From Hyparrhenia diplandra (taxonomy: Eukaryota > Streptophyta > Magnoliopsida > Poales > Poaceae): 64,000 nt of DNA. Shown piece by piece: positions 12,124 to 23,399 of the stretch. Both the position numbers and the translations under genes were made by a program. Positions within the stretch are counted from its first letter, which is position 1. Every line of letters begins with the position of its first letter. The DNA is taken from positions 62,001 to 126,000 of the forward strand of contig JADLZK010008555.1 in the NCBI GenBank assembly GCA_015847255.1, given 5' to 3'. The notes under the pieces were generated by a model. It was not told where the DNA came from. It ran no database searches and saw nothing but the letters and a program-made list of their open reading frames with translations.

Positions 12124-12976
12124 GTAAAAACCGTGTTGCAGAAAAATTGAATTGGGAAACACGTGTACGAATAGTGCTTGAAGCTGCACAAGGTATTTTA
12201 AATCTGAAAAAAAAAACATGTTCCTTACCCAAAATCTACACACGCTCTGTAACTTGCTGTGCCATACATGTTATAGGCCTGGATTATCTGCACAAAGGTT
12301 GCAACCCTCCCATAATCCACCGTGATGTGAAGACCAGCAACATTCTCCTGGGACGAAATCTGGAGGCAAAACTAGCAGATTTTGGACTTTCGAAAAACCT
12401 ATCTAAGCGACAGTCAGACTCACATATCAGCCACTGCAGCAGGCACCAACGGTTACATCGATCCAGAGTGAGTATACACGTGTCTATGATAAAAGAAATG
12501 AAACGATCTCAATGGTAACCATCACTTCTTGCATTGTTATGTTGAATGCACACTCTTTTATCTGCTGTTTCTTCAGGCACTACCACACTGGTAGGCTCAC
12601 CGAGAGCAGCGACGTCTATAGCTTCGGAGTTGTTTTACTGGAGGTAGCCACCGGCAAGGCTCCGATGCTGACAGGCCATGGCCACATCGTTCAGCGAGTC
12701 AATCAGATGATAACAGCAGGTGAAGACATCAGCCGTATCGCCGATGCGCGCCTAGAAGGTGCCTACGATGTGAATTCCATGTGGAAGGTAGTGGACACTG
12801 CGAACCAGTGCACGTCAGATGCTGCTGCTCAAAGGCCAACTATGGCTACCGTGGTGGCGCAGTTGAAGGAGAGCTTGGCATTGGAGGAAGCTCGTGAGTC
12901 GGATAGTAGTGTCAGGGCAACTCTAGGTGGTGATGTCTCAGCTTTGCTCTCTGCAGGTGGTCCATCTGCGAGATGA
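12124..12976 (+). CDS. Copy 1 exons 11-13: kinase C-lobe
   Basis: Exon 11 (12124-12192) gives LNWETRVRIVLEAAQG. Exon 12 (12277-12467) gives GLDYLHKGC, IIHRDVKTSNILL and LADFGLSK, then an extra A at 12393-12397 throws the activation segment out of frame. The original frame reappears as SATAAGTNGYIDPE-like sequence. Exon 13 (12577-12976) encodes the C-lobe from YHTGRLTESSDVYSFG to a TGA at 12974-12976. Confidence 0.75.
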
Positions 12977-13639
12977 AGATGCAACTGCCACTTGCCTCCC
13001 CATACATATTTGCTCTGTTTCTTGTTTTGAACGAATACTTGGCATGTTAAATGATGATTAAGTATTATATTTGGCCTTAAAACTGTGTATTCTGGATCTG
13101 GCAATGTTTATTATTTTTCTAGACCAAGGGGATATGTATGTTAAGAATTCTAGGTCCGACTATTGATCAATGTATTATGTATCATGTATACCGAAACAGA
13201 GAGTTAGACACAAGAAATAAATTTATACTAGTTCAAGTACGATGTACTCTCTGTCTCCTGCTAGAATTGGTGATAGTAGGAAATTTCCAAATTAAAACCA
13301 GCACATAAATCACAATAATCTTATATACCAGTAAGAGGATTGCTCGCATGCTAGTTAAACTAAGCAGCACAAACACAAATACTAGTACGAATGAAGGGAC
13401 CATGACGCGTAAGAGGAGGGTGGTCAGGGGGCCAATGTAATATATATGTGTGGACCACACGTGGATGTAGTTCTTGGTTAATATGTGGACGGCACCATTT
13501 GATTTTGGACCACAATATGTTACAAGCCAAAGAACTCAAGCTAGTGCTTAGTACGTTTGAGTAATTATCGGGTTTGAAAAATTAATTTTTCATAAAAACG
13601 AGCTTGTTTGCTATGGTGCTGTAAGGAATCTGAAATGGT
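12977..13639. other. Copy 1 downstream region without recognised gene
   Basis: This includes the probable 3' UTR (12977 to about 13130) and AT-rich DNA. A palindromic 'gtgtggaccacac' lies at 13448-13460. No further feature is supported. Confidence 0.4.
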
Positions 13640-13976
13640 CAACTCTGCATAGTTGTTTGGGTGCCGGATAGGTGGTTTCCCTTTCAAATATCTCGGTATT
13701 CCAATGAATCATGTTTTGTCCAATAAGGACTGGGGCTTGTCATAAAAAACGTACCGGCTGTGAAGTTAAACTTCTTTTGATTGGTGGGTAATTTTTGTTC
13801 TTATTAAATTTGTGGTAACTAGTTTAGCAATGTTCATGCTATCTTTTTTTTAAACCCCTAGAGGAGTCCTCCAAAAATTTAGATTATTATTGCTCTTTTT
13901 TTTTTTTTTGCCAATATGATGAATACAAGAACTATCGTCTAGTTAAGTGGAGTATTCTTTGTATGCCAAAGTATTA
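13640..13976 (+). mobile_element. L1-like LINE remnant, part 1 (reverse transcriptase)
   Basis: Conceptual translation shows GGFPFKYLGIPMNHVLSNKDW, which is typical of the L1 reverse transcriptase C-terminal part, then NYRLVKWSILCMPK. Stops and frameshifts are present. The frame resumes exactly after the MULE at 15825, so parts 1 and 2 were once contiguous. Confidence 0.7.
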
Positions 13977-15013
13977 GGGTAGCGTTGACGCTAGGACGTC
14001 CGATGGAATTTGTTTCCATCGGACGCCCAGCCAACCCACCTCTCCGCTAGCTAGCAATTCCTCATGTCCGTACTCCACGCCTGAACGCGCCCAACCCAGC
14101 CTCCAGAGTGCGCCCTCCGCCCCGCCCCGGGCGCCCGCGCTCCCCACACTAAGGAGAAAAGCTCCCAGATCAGTTTCCCCCTGGATCTCCCACCCCCAAC
14201 CCTCGCCCTCAATTCACCACCATAGTCGCCGCCCCTAGCTGGGAAAAAGGAAAAAAACTTATTGCAACATCGAAGGGCACCTAATAAAAACAATCGAAAA
14301 GAAACTTATGAAACAACTTGAACATGTTCTTGCAACAAAACAAGAAAAAATAGATGAAACATCTAGCTGCATCTGTTGAAACACAATGAACAAACTACTG
14401 CAACAACTCCCTAACAACTGCTTCAACAACACACAACAATTAATGCAACATTCAGATTGAAGCAACTGGAACAAATCAAAAACAAATATTGCAACAAGCG
14501 ATTAAACCCCTTTGCAACATCTAGAAACAACCAAGTGCAACAAAAACAACAAGATGTGAACCCCAAGAGCTCGCCGGACCCCTAGCGTCTTTGCAACATC
14601 CCTAAAAACGCCATGCACAGAGAACACCATTGCAACATGCGAGAGTGTCATGTGCTAGAGTTGGGCCAGCCATGGGTGGGCTAGGAAGGCCAAACCGCCA
14701 CGGCCGCCCCGGGAGGGGGGGGGGGGGGGAGGGGGCCGGCGCCTCCTGCGCCACCGCCGACACCTTCCCCGTCTCCGCTTCGTCATCAAGTTAGGATTAT
14801 CTTAAGACTTTTTGGTGTGCAAGGGATATTCCAATCATATAAGGAAAACCCTTATTAGAAAATAAATATGATTGCTTGTAAAAGGTATTCCAATCGTATA
14901 AGAAAACCTTTAGAGATTGCTTATATTACAAGTCCCACTAGCCGGGCTATATAAGTAAGGGGTCTGTAATCTCTTGGGGAGACAAGCAATAAAGAAAATA
15001 ATCTCGTGCCTTC

Positions 15014-15047
<34 letters not shown>

Positions 15048-15815
15048 CCTTTGCCGCCGCCGCCCTGGCCGCCACCACCGCCGCCACGCTGCCCGCGCTG
15101 AGCGCCGGCGCCGCCACACCGCCTCCTCCCCTACCACCGTCGCCGCCGCCACCGCCCCCTACGCCATCGCCGCCGCCTCATAGTTCGTCGTCGATGTGTC
15201 ACAACCGCCCAATATAACCGGTTTGTGACAGAGAGCTATTGCAAAACCATAACAACCACCACATTCCTTAGATCCATACCGGCAGGGTGTGGGGGGAGAA
15301 CGAGCACGAGTAGGAGCAGGAGGTGGAGGGAGGAGGAGCAGAGCTTGAATCTAGGGCACACCTATCTTGCTGGATTGCTACACCGTAACCCTCATCTCTG
15401 GTGGCTTGGAGGACACTGATGGGGGAGGATGGAGGTAGGGAGGAAGAGATGGCACAGCTCGCCGAAAGCCGCCACCGTTGCCCTCAATTTTGGCACCAGA
15501 CACCGATGTGGGTGGAGGGAGGCAGAGAGGGAGAGGTGGCGCGCTCGCCGGTAGCCGCCCGCCCGTCACGGCGTGGAGGCGCACGGGAGAGAGGAAGAGC
15601 GACGACACCTGAGCGAAGTGAGAAGAGAGCACACGGGAGAAAGAGAAAGTGATGGATGTGGAAAGAGGATAGGCGGATAAGGACGAGTGGGGGCGGTCTA
15701 GTCGCGCTGCGATGCTCATCGGAGGCAATCGAGTCGTAGCTGCGGCTGGTGGGCTATTGGTCTGGCCCATGTACGCGTTGTCGGACGATCGGACACTCCA
15801 ACAGGAGCATTACCA
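13977..15815. mobile_element. MULE (Mutator-like element) with 9-bp TSD
   Basis: The 9-bp repeat AAAGTATTA is found at 13968-13976 and 15816-15824, the target-duplication length usual for Mutator-like elements. The ends are imperfect inverted repeats: GGGTAGCGTTGACGC inward on the left, and on the right (reverse complement) TGGTAATGCTCCTGT. Both run into a shared GTCCGAT motif. The left interior (14265-14640) has many 'ttgcaacat/gaaacaa' motifs, a pattern I associate with rice MULE subterminal regions. No transposase is present, so it is non-autonomous. The interior 14780-15230 has promoter-like and GC-rich sequence, so a Pack-MULE is possible. Confidence 0.7.
14780..15230 (+). other. Promoter-like block carried inside the MULE
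   Basis: The block has 'gctatataagtaagg' (about 14945), a (CT)n run at about 15012-15046 and a GC-rich stretch whose frame encodes Ala/Pro/Arg-rich peptide. It could be captured 5' gene sequence or a nested LTR fragment. I see no conserved domain to decide. Confidence 0.35.
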
Positions 15816-15824
15816 AAAGTATTA

Positions 15825-16237
15825 TGATGAACTAGGAATACTTAATCTAGATCTCAAAAATATATGTCTTTAGAGTAAGTGGCTATTTAGGTTGATCAAT
15901 GAGGAGGGGGTTTGGCACAACCTTCTAAGAAGGAAATATCTGTCTTGCAAAAACCTTACTCAGGTGCAACATAGGCTTGTGGATTCTCATTTTCGGGCAA
16001 TCAAGCCTTATGAAAGCAAAGGAGGATTTCCTAGCTAGCGATACTTTCAAGGTGAAGAGTGGGGCTAGGACACAAACCTTTTAGAGAGGTTTATCCTAAT
16101 TTTATAGAATTATGAGACCAAAAGATGACACTGTGACAAATGTCTTAGCAATAGTACCACTCATTGCGTCTTATAGGTGGGGGTTTGGTTAACTAAACCT
16201 GACTTGCTTGTTTTGACTTAGTGTTAAAGATGTGTTC
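15825..16237 (+). mobile_element. L1-like LINE remnant, part 2 (RT C-terminus)
   Basis: Translation gives LGILNLDLKNICL, SKWLFRLINEEGVWHNLLRRKYL and NLTQVQHRLVDSHF, the region after the L1 reverse transcriptase. Later codons decay with stops. It ends at the TGTTC target duplication (16233-16237) of the solo LTR. Confidence 0.7.
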
Positions 16238-16671
16238 TGTTGGGACACGGATCCCAGCGATAGCGGAGGTGATCACGCTGGAGGAAAGCGCGCGGAGAGG
16301 CCTTCACTAATGATAGAGTTTGTGTTATGTCCCTTTCAGGTAAAACGAGCAGCCCGCGGACCTCCGCCACCGTGGCTGGGAGGTCCTTGCCTCCGTCGGG
16401 CGGGGCTCCCGGGGACCGTGGTTTCGCTGCCGCGGACACGCCGGTCGCGGAGGTCGCTACCTCCGCCCCTCCACGCCCGGCGTCAAGGGGAGGAGACCGA
16501 AGCCAGGCTCGTGTAGGGCCCCGACGGATCACGGCGGAGAGCTGGGTGGAGGTCCCTTGGGTGGGTCCCGGCCTGGCGCGATCCAACCCCATAGGAGGAA
16601 GTCGGTGCGTATCGTACAAGTACACGGAGAGCCCGTGTTGGCTTAAATATAGGGGAATATGTGTCGATGTT

Positions 16672-17213
16672 TTACGACCGAGAGCCTGCCACGGGGTGAA
16701 CCGGGCAGTTTGTTCGGGCCTCGACGAACCTGGAGCCCGGCGGTTTGTTGCGCAGCTGACATGGAGAGCGGGGTTTTTATACTGGTTCGGGCCCTCGATC
16801 AAGGATCGAGTAAAGACCTTTACGTCCAGTCGGCGTGAGCCTGTTTTTTGATTGATGGGGTTAGCCGGGAATCGGCTGTGAAGCTTACAGCGCTTGGTCG
16901 TGGCCAAGCTTGTGTCCTGTATGTTCGTTCGCTCTCCTCTACGAGGTGTTCCTTGGCCGCCTTTTATAGTCCAAGGGGCCAAGGAACTCGCTACGATCCT
17001 AGTCGGATACAGAGAGGGTTGTCCGTAGAGGAACCGAACACCCGAACTCTAAACAAGGTAATCTGACTAGTGTTCTATCCTAGTTACAATAAAGTCACCG
17101 TAGCTATGCTTCTATTGCCTTCTTGGGAGTTGTTTGTGGCCGCAGGCTAGGATAGAACCCTGCGAACAACTCAGTAGAGTTCTTTGGTGATCCTGTATCC
17201 ACAAGCCCCCGAG
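16672..17213 (-). repeat. Gypsy 3' LTR
   Basis: 542 bp, matching 27400-27932 along its whole length with scattered substitutions and many 1-base indels. On the - strand it runs TGTGGATAC...CATCGACA, with the TG/CA ends expected of an LTR. Confidence 0.85.
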
Positions 17214-17680
17214 CATCTCAAGGTCGAGTCATGAGGGTTGTCTTGCTCTTCTCGGGCGAGGCCTTGATATGGTCTTCAAGATCATCTTACGGAGTGCAAT
17301 TTTGAAAAAAGTGCACCCGTAGGGTGTAGCCCCCGAGCTTCTTGCTTTTTGGCACAAAGAGTGAAAAGGTCTTTGAGTTCTTCTCCTCCTTCTTCGAAGT
17401 TCTTCCGTCGTCGGAGCTCTTCTTTCTTGAAAGGAGAGCCTTGTTCCTTAGCCCCCGAGCATCTCAAGTTTGAGTCATGAGAGTTGTTCGCTCTTCTCGG
17501 GTGTGCGGCCTTGATGCGTCCTTGTTGTCTTCACGGTGTGCACTTTTTCTGAAAAAAGTGCACCCGTAGGGTGTAGCCCCCAGAGCTTCTTGCTTTTTGG
17601 TACAAAGAGCTGGAAGGTCTTCGAGTTCTTCTTGTCGCCGGAGCTCTTCGTAAAAATCATGCCCCGGGTATCCTGTAGCC
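17214..17680 (-). repeat. PPT-like blocks and 237-bp duplication beside 3' LTR
   Basis: Directly inside the LTR the + strand reads AGCCCCCGAGC, so the - strand has the purine tract GGGGGCT expected as polypurine tract. The same block recurs near 17331, 17451, 17573 and 17679. A unit of about 237 bp (17214-17450) is repeated at 17451-17676, including 'aaaaaagtgcacccgtagggtgtagccccc' sequence in both copies. Confidence 0.65.
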
Positions 17681-19160
17681 CCCGAGCGTCTAAGAGCTCT
17701 TATGTAGATTGAGCTTTTAGGGGTTCTTCATTTTACCCGGGATTTTGACCGTTTCTCTTTTTCCATGCGGTCACGGGAGTCACAGTGCGCTTTTACTGCG
17801 CTCCGTTTTTTCGAAACGTCAGTGCATGGCAGTCATTGCCATAAATTCTCTTCTGCGTGATTTGAGGTGACCGCTCCTTTTTTCTGGTTGCCTCGTCTTC
17901 TGTGGACTTGGTCTATAGGCGTGCTAGTTCGCCTATAAATATTGCCCGTTTTTGCTTCGGTGAGGATCCAGAGTGTCTTTCTTCTTCTTTGCTTCTTCTT
18001 CCTCTAGACTGTCTCTCTCTTCTCGTAGGAAAAGACTTCATTCTGGCAGCTTTGGATTCATGGCGGTGCCTTTGAGTGAGTTGGATCAGCCTCCGGGCGC
18101 TTTTTTAGCCTTTCGCAGTTCTTACGTGAGTGAGGGATGTCTTGTGATTGGGAATAGCGGCGGGCTATTCCGCAGTAGCTCCACACCGGGAAAGTTTGAG
18201 GGGTGAGTGCGGGATGTCTTATGACCTAAGATGATCTCCTCTCCTCCTTAGTTTTTTTTTCTTGGTGTGGGTCGGGTAGGGTTCTTTTCGGTTACCCTCC
18301 GGTCCTCTTTGGTCTCCTTCCTTGCCGCTTGGGTAGACATATGCGGCTTCCCAACCGGTATTGGTCGCCGCTCATCTTCGCGGAAGGTTGTGCCTTTTGA
18401 GGAATTGCTTTGAAGATGGTGCTCTTTGGGTGCGCTTCCTTCTACTCTTTGTGGAGTTGAGCGCTCCCTTTGGGCTCTTTTCATCTCGCTGCGACATGGT
18501 GGACTCCGGAGCCTTCGAGAGGGGTTCTTTTCTTTGCCGGATCGCTTATCTTGTTCCTGGGGTCCATTTCGCCGTCGTCGGGGTTCTTGAGCCTGTGTGT
18601 TTATGGACTTGGGCGCAAAGGGTCTTGACTTGAAGTAGCCCCTGAATCGTTGAGATTCGGGCTCTTAGGGTTCGGGGATCTGGTCCGGCGCTCCGTCTTC
18701 TTCGCCGTTGGATGCGGTTTCTCACTGCGGTGTTGTACTCTTTAGGATTATAGTGCCCCAGGTCTTCTTTTTTGTATCTTGTATGCTGGCGGGAGTTCTT
18801 GTTGGGCTCCCGTGCATCCGAAGTCTTCTTTGTATCTTGTAGGGAGTTGTTTCCCATGTAACTTGTAATCTTCAAGATGTTGAATAAAGAGATCTTTCCC
18901 TTTTATCCATTTTGCACTTGTACTTTTTGTATGACTCCGATGCATAGCCGATGCGGACTTGTTGTAGTCTGTCCCTCCGCTTGTTCTTGAGATGGTCATC
19001 CGAGTTCTTTTCCTCAGACGACTTGTTTGCAATTGCGCCTTTAGAATTCTTCCTTAGGCTTCCGGCTCTTATATCCTTCTTGTAGGTTCGTGTCCGGAGT
19101 GGTCTTGAGTCGTGCTCCGTGACATCAATGTTGTTTTGGTGATGATCCAAATTTTGCCTT
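17681..19160 (-). other. Gypsy 3' non-coding spacer
   Basis: GC/T-rich spacer of the gypsy element between its polypurine region and the minisatellite. Open frames here (17973-18206, 18361-18633, 18546-18875) show no domain and appear on both strands. A TATA-like 'gcctataaat' occurs at 17931-17940 on the + strand. Confidence 0.4.
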
Positions 19161-20215
19161 TTTAGTAGACTTGGCTGTTTATAGCGTTGAAGTTACGCCG
19201 AGTTGTCGATCTTTGTTTTTCCTAACTTGTCATTTGGTCTTCTAGTAGATCCATTTGAAGGTGGCGAGGAGGATCTTGTCCTTGTGCGCCTTTGGGTTAT
19301 TCTTTCCTTGGACGCGTCGGCTAGCTTTGTTCATAGGTCTTGCCGTGATAGATTGGAGTCTTGCTTCGATTACTTGAGTTCTTTTCCTGAAGGGATCGGC
19401 TTGCCTTGTTTACGTAGACTTGGCTAAAGGTAGTTCGACGTTCTTCTCCGAAGTCCGAGTGCTGTTTTTTCGGAGAGTCAACCCGCCTTTTCTATAGACT
19501 TGGTTGGGGATATTTGCGAGTCTTGCTCTTGATCCGTCGGGGTTGTTTTCTTCGATGAATGACTGCCGTCTTCTTTCGAGACTTGTCATGATGAGTGGAG
19601 TCTTGCTCTTGAATTTCAGATTTCTTTTTATGCGGAGTATCATTTCGTCTTATCGTAGATTAGCTGAAAACGGTTGTAGAGGCTTGCTCACGGTCTCGGG
19701 GTTGTTCTTGAAGATTCAACTCGTCCTTTACGTAGACTCATTTGGAGGTGATAGAGTCTTGCTCTTGGTCTTCGGGGTTGTTCTTACGAAGATTCAGCTT
19801 CGTCCTTTTCGTAGACTTGCTTGAGGTGAATAGAGTCTTGCTCTTGGTCTTGAGGGTTGTTCTTTGAAGATTCAGCTCGTCCTTTACGTAGACTCGCTTT
19901 GAGGTGATAGAGTCTTGCTCTTAGTCTTGGGGTTGTTCTTACGAAGATTCAACTCGTCCTTTACGTAGACTTGCTTGAGGTGATAGAGTCTTGCTCTTGG
20001 TCTTCGGGGTTGTTTTTAGAAGATTCGGCTCGTCCTTTCTGTAGACTTGCTTGAGGTGATAGAGTCTTGCTCTTGGTCTTCAGGGTTGTTCTTCTGAAGA
20101 TTCAGCTCGTCCTTTCTCGTGAGACTTGCTTGAGGTGAATAGAGTCTTGCTCTTGGTCTTCAGGGTTGTTCTTCTGAAGATTCAGCTCGTCCTTTCTGTA
20201 GACTTGCCGATGATG
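19160..20215 (-). repeat. Minisatellite of ~77-bp units in gypsy spacer
   Basis: The clearest six units begin near 19730, 19811, 19888, 19965, 20041 and 20119. Each has 'gtagacttgcttgaggtga', 'tagagtcttgctcttggtctt' and 'gaagattcagctcgtccttt'. More diverged units extend left to about 19160 with the same 'gtagact' phase. It is non-coding and lies between pol and the 3' LTR. Confidence 0.75.
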
Positions 20216-21150
20216 GTTGGGGCGTCCCCCCATTTTGCGGGGTTGTTTTCCTCCGGCGTGTGACTTGCGTTTTCTTCGAGACTTGTCGCGATTGTTCGGA
20301 GGGTCTCTCGGGCCGTTAGGTTTCTCCTTTTTAGGCCCTATAGCGTTTGTCTTCTCTTGGACATGCTAGTGTATTTTGGTGGAGTCGTGCTCCTGAAAGA
20401 GTTATTCTAACTCGGGGTTGCCTCGTCTGGGCTAGGGCTCTCCCATGCTGTCCGGTGGACTATCGCATGGCGTCCCTTGAAGGATTCTCGGTCCGGGCCC
20501 ATTTAAGTGCACTGCTTGGGATGAAGGTCAAGATGGTTGGGTTCCTATTTCATAACACTACAATCCACCTTGCCCGGTTTGGGCTGCTCGCTTTACGAGA
20601 GACTTGTGTGAGATGATGGGTTTCTATTTCACAACACTACACCGTTCACGCCCGATTCGAAAGGCCGTCCGCCATCATTGGACATAGTGGCGCTTTTACG
20701 GACCCTTGATGGCCTCTGCGACCTAAGCGGGCGATCCCAACGTCCTTTTTTTCAAGAGTCGAAGTTCACGATCTTCCGCTAGGATTTAAGGTGTGGACGC
20801 TATTCTAGAGCTAGGACTTCGCGTGGTTCCATCCTTGGAATTTGACCTCCGTTCTGGTGGTCGGGTTTTGCCTTCTTTTGGTCGACTTGTTCTTTGAAGT
20901 GCCAAATCGGGCTGTCTTTTTCTTCTCCCTTAGGAGGCATTGTTCTTCTCCCTTAGGAGCCATGCGGCTTCACTCACGGGCAACTTGTTTTTTGTTGAAG
21001 TGCCGGTGGCTACGTATTTGGTGACCTCTTTGGATGGTCGAGCTCTTCTCGGGCTTGATCTTCTTCTTCTTGAAGTATCGGAGAGTTGTTTTTCGCGTTA
21101 CGCTTCTCTTCTGCTGCCTTGAGTTTCTACGATTATGGATAGAACCTTCG
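20216..21150 (-). other. Gypsy spacer between minisatellite and integrase
   Basis: No protein family is recognised. Two copies of a phrase around 'tatttcataacactaca' (about 20549-20564 and 20626-20641) show a short internal duplication. It belongs to the gypsy element by position. Confidence 0.35.
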
Positions 21151-21157
21151 AGCTGGT

Positions 21158-22480
21158 TTATGTGCCAAGAGTTTTTCGACTTCTTCTCCTTGCATGGTCA
21201 TCGGCTTGTAGGTTCACGGTCCCATACTCCTTTGACGATATATGGTCCTTCCCAAATTTTGAGCAATTTGTGCTTGCCTTCCGTCTTTTTGGTTTCTCTT
21301 GAGTACTTGATCTCTCCGGGTTGAGCTTTCTTGGACGTGTGCTCTTGTCGTAATGCCTTCTTAGTCCATGCGGATATCTTGTGTTACGGAGGATGGCGTT
21401 TGATCTGATTTCTTCTGCACAGTCAATTTCTAGTCTTCTTGTCTGTTCTCCTTCTCCTTCTTCAAATTGCTCGATTATTGGAGAGCTCCAAATGAGGTCT
21501 GCCGGTAGAGCGCTTTCGATCCGTAGGTCAGGAAGAAAGGTGAATAGCCTGTTGCTCTGCTGATTTGAGTTCTTAGGCCCCATGCGACTTTTGGGAGTTC
21601 TTCGATCCACTTGGCTCCGTAGTCTTTTAGTTCTTCGTATAGTCTTGGCTTCCAGTCCGGCAAGGATGAGTCCGTTTGCTCTTTTGACTTGTCCGTTAGC
21701 CTTCGAGGGTGTGCTACGGATGCATAATCTATCCATATGCCACAATCTTGTGCCTGATCTTCGATTACGCCACCGTGAGCGATGATCCCAGGTCGGTGAT
21801 GATCTGTTGGGCATCGAATCGTGCATGATCTCTTGGATGAACTTCGACTGCCTTGGTGGGGTGAAGGTGACCAATGGCTTGTATTCTATCCATTTGGTGA
21901 ATTTGTCGATGGCGGCGTAGATATACTCATATCCTCCTTTTGCTCTCTTGAGTGGTCCGGACTTGATCCGGTCCAGTACGAAAAAGGCCATGATGGTGCT
22001 ATGCGGATCAAGTTGTGTGCTGGCACATGCGCTTGTCTTCGCGAACATCGGCATCGTTTGCATCTTCGACGAGTTCTTAGCGTCTTTGAGGGCTGTTGGC
22101 GGTGGTATCCTCGTTCGAATGCTTTTCCCACGAGGGTTCTTGACGCTGCGTGGTTTCCATAGCATCAGTGGATTTCTTGTAGGATGTCTTTTCCTTCTTG
22201 AGAACTTATGCATTTGAGTAATACTCGATCTTTGCTTTGCTCTCTTGTAAAGCTTGCCTTTGATGGCGGCGTAGTTCTTGCTTCTTCTCAAGATCGTTGC
22301 TTCGACTTTGTCTTGGGTAGTGTCTTGTTCTTGATGAAGTTTGTGATGTCTTCGATCCGGGGAGTTGTTCTTTGACACGGAGAGATTATCATTACTCCAT
22401 TTAGAGCTGATTGCTCCACGTTGTCTTCTTCCGGGTTCTCCTTGATGGATGGCTTCAAGAGTTCTTCGGCGAATACTCAC
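21158..22480 (-). pseudogene. Gypsy integrase region (frame-shifted)
   Basis: On the - strand the 440-codon open frame contains ATIDKFTKWIEYKPLV-like integrase core sequence (as AAIDKFTKWIEYKPL, around 21870-21930). A neighbouring frame (21475-21663) continues with DYGAKWIEELPKVAWGLRT and TGYSPFFLTYG, the integrase C-terminal part. Integrase normally joins the retrotransposon DNA to the genome. The core and C-terminal parts lie in different frames, so it is broken. Upstream codons of the long frame look out of phase with the family. Confidence 0.65.
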
Positions 22481-23244
22481 GGTGGGACTTGTGCTCGTCG
22501 GATCCGAGTTTGGCTAGCATCGTCTGCCGCCGCGTTCGCATCTCCGAGCGCGTGTAGGATTTCTAGGCCTTGGAAGTTCTTTTTCGGTTTGCGCGCCACG
22601 TGCAATAGAGGCCCATGTTGTCCTTTGTGCAGTCCGGTCCTTATTGACTTGATTGATGACAACCGCGGAGTCGCCGTATACTTGTAGTCTCTTGATTCCC
22701 GAGTTCTTGCTATCTTGAGGCCATGGGACGAGTGCTTCATACTACGCCTCGTTGTTTGTAGCCACGCCACATGATTTGCAAAGACGCGTGCTTGAGTTGT
22801 CTTCCTTACGGAGATATGAATAAAATCGGCTCCTGCTCCCCTAGCTTCAACGATCCATCGAAGTACATGTTCCAATGTTTCTTGATGTCGTCGGATATGG
22901 GTTGTTGGAGCTCAGTCCATTCTGCTTTGAAATCTGGTAGCGCTGGGATTTGATTGCTCTTCTTGGAGTGAACCCTAGATTCAATGCTCCGAGTTCCCTT
23001 TGCCCATTTTGATATGCGGCTGTTGAATCTCTGTTCCTCGGGATGTAAGCCTAGTGGTGAGTCGGTTTACTTTGTGATTTTTGTATTGTCGAAGTAGTGT
23101 CGTAGCTTCCTTGATGTGATCAAGTATGGAGTAGAGTAGTTTTTGTACGTGAGGGTATCGAGCTTTGGACTCAGATAGAACCTCGCTCACGTAGTAAACT
23201 GGCCTCTGGACCTTGTTAGGTTGCTCGGGCTCTTCTCTTTCCAT
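22477..23244 (-). pseudogene. Gypsy RNase H and second RNase H-like block
   Basis: The segment at 22981-23244 encodes VQRPVYYVSEVLSESKARYP, the end of the usual gypsy RNase H. Downstream on the - strand, 22477-22875 encodes VEARGAGADFI near its start and FQGLEILHALGDANAAAD, as in the additional RNase H of Tat elements. Frames are broken between the two. Together they would degrade the RNA template in reverse transcription. Confidence 0.6.
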
Positions 23245-23399
23245 GATGATTCTTGAGGCTGACCACTATACTTATTCTTTGCTATATAGGCGGGGAGTTC
23301 TTCTTGATCCTTTGGAGGTGTTAGGACTGGAGCTGTTGTAAGGTACTCTTTGAGTTCTTCAAACGCCTTATCTGCATCCTTTGTCCATTTGAATTCTCC

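Larger units (their letters stand above)
3862..12976 (+). pseudogene. Malectin-like LRR receptor kinase, copy 1 (probable pseudogene)
   Basis: A plasma-membrane receptor kinase of LRR-RLK subfamily I by domain order: signal peptide, malectin-like ectodomain, short LRRs, one transmembrane helix, Ser/Thr kinase. I place 13 exons at 3862-3937, 4053-4605, 7470-7972, 8228-8366, 8514-8585, 10381-10452, 10523-10600, 10737-10896, 10992-11270, 11374-11500, 12124-12192, 12277-12467 and 12577-12976. All have GT/AG borders, and most are supported by matching exons in copy 2. Three breaks were found by comparison with copy 2. One base is missing in the A-run at 10788-10794 before the membrane helix. One base is extra near 11060 (gtgcaaaaagg against gtgaaaaagg). 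One A is extra at 12393-12397, just after DFG. The ATP-binding Lys (VAVK, codon 11220-11222) and HRD (12318-12326) are intact. The natural ligand is unknown. Because two breaks are in A-runs, sequence error remains possible. Confidence 0.8.

Noticed and set aside
15378..15770. 130-codon - strand frame in the MULE
   Set aside because: Pro/Ser-rich composition, overlapped by + strand frames, and no domain; kept only as MULE interior.
19700..20215. Regular repeats considered as a CRISPR array
   Set aside because: Units are contiguous with no unique spacers, diverged, and located in a plant retrotransposon.
21158..22480. 440-codon - strand frame as an intact gene
   Set aside because: Only part of it is in phase with integrase; the rest is out-of-frame translation of gypsy pol.
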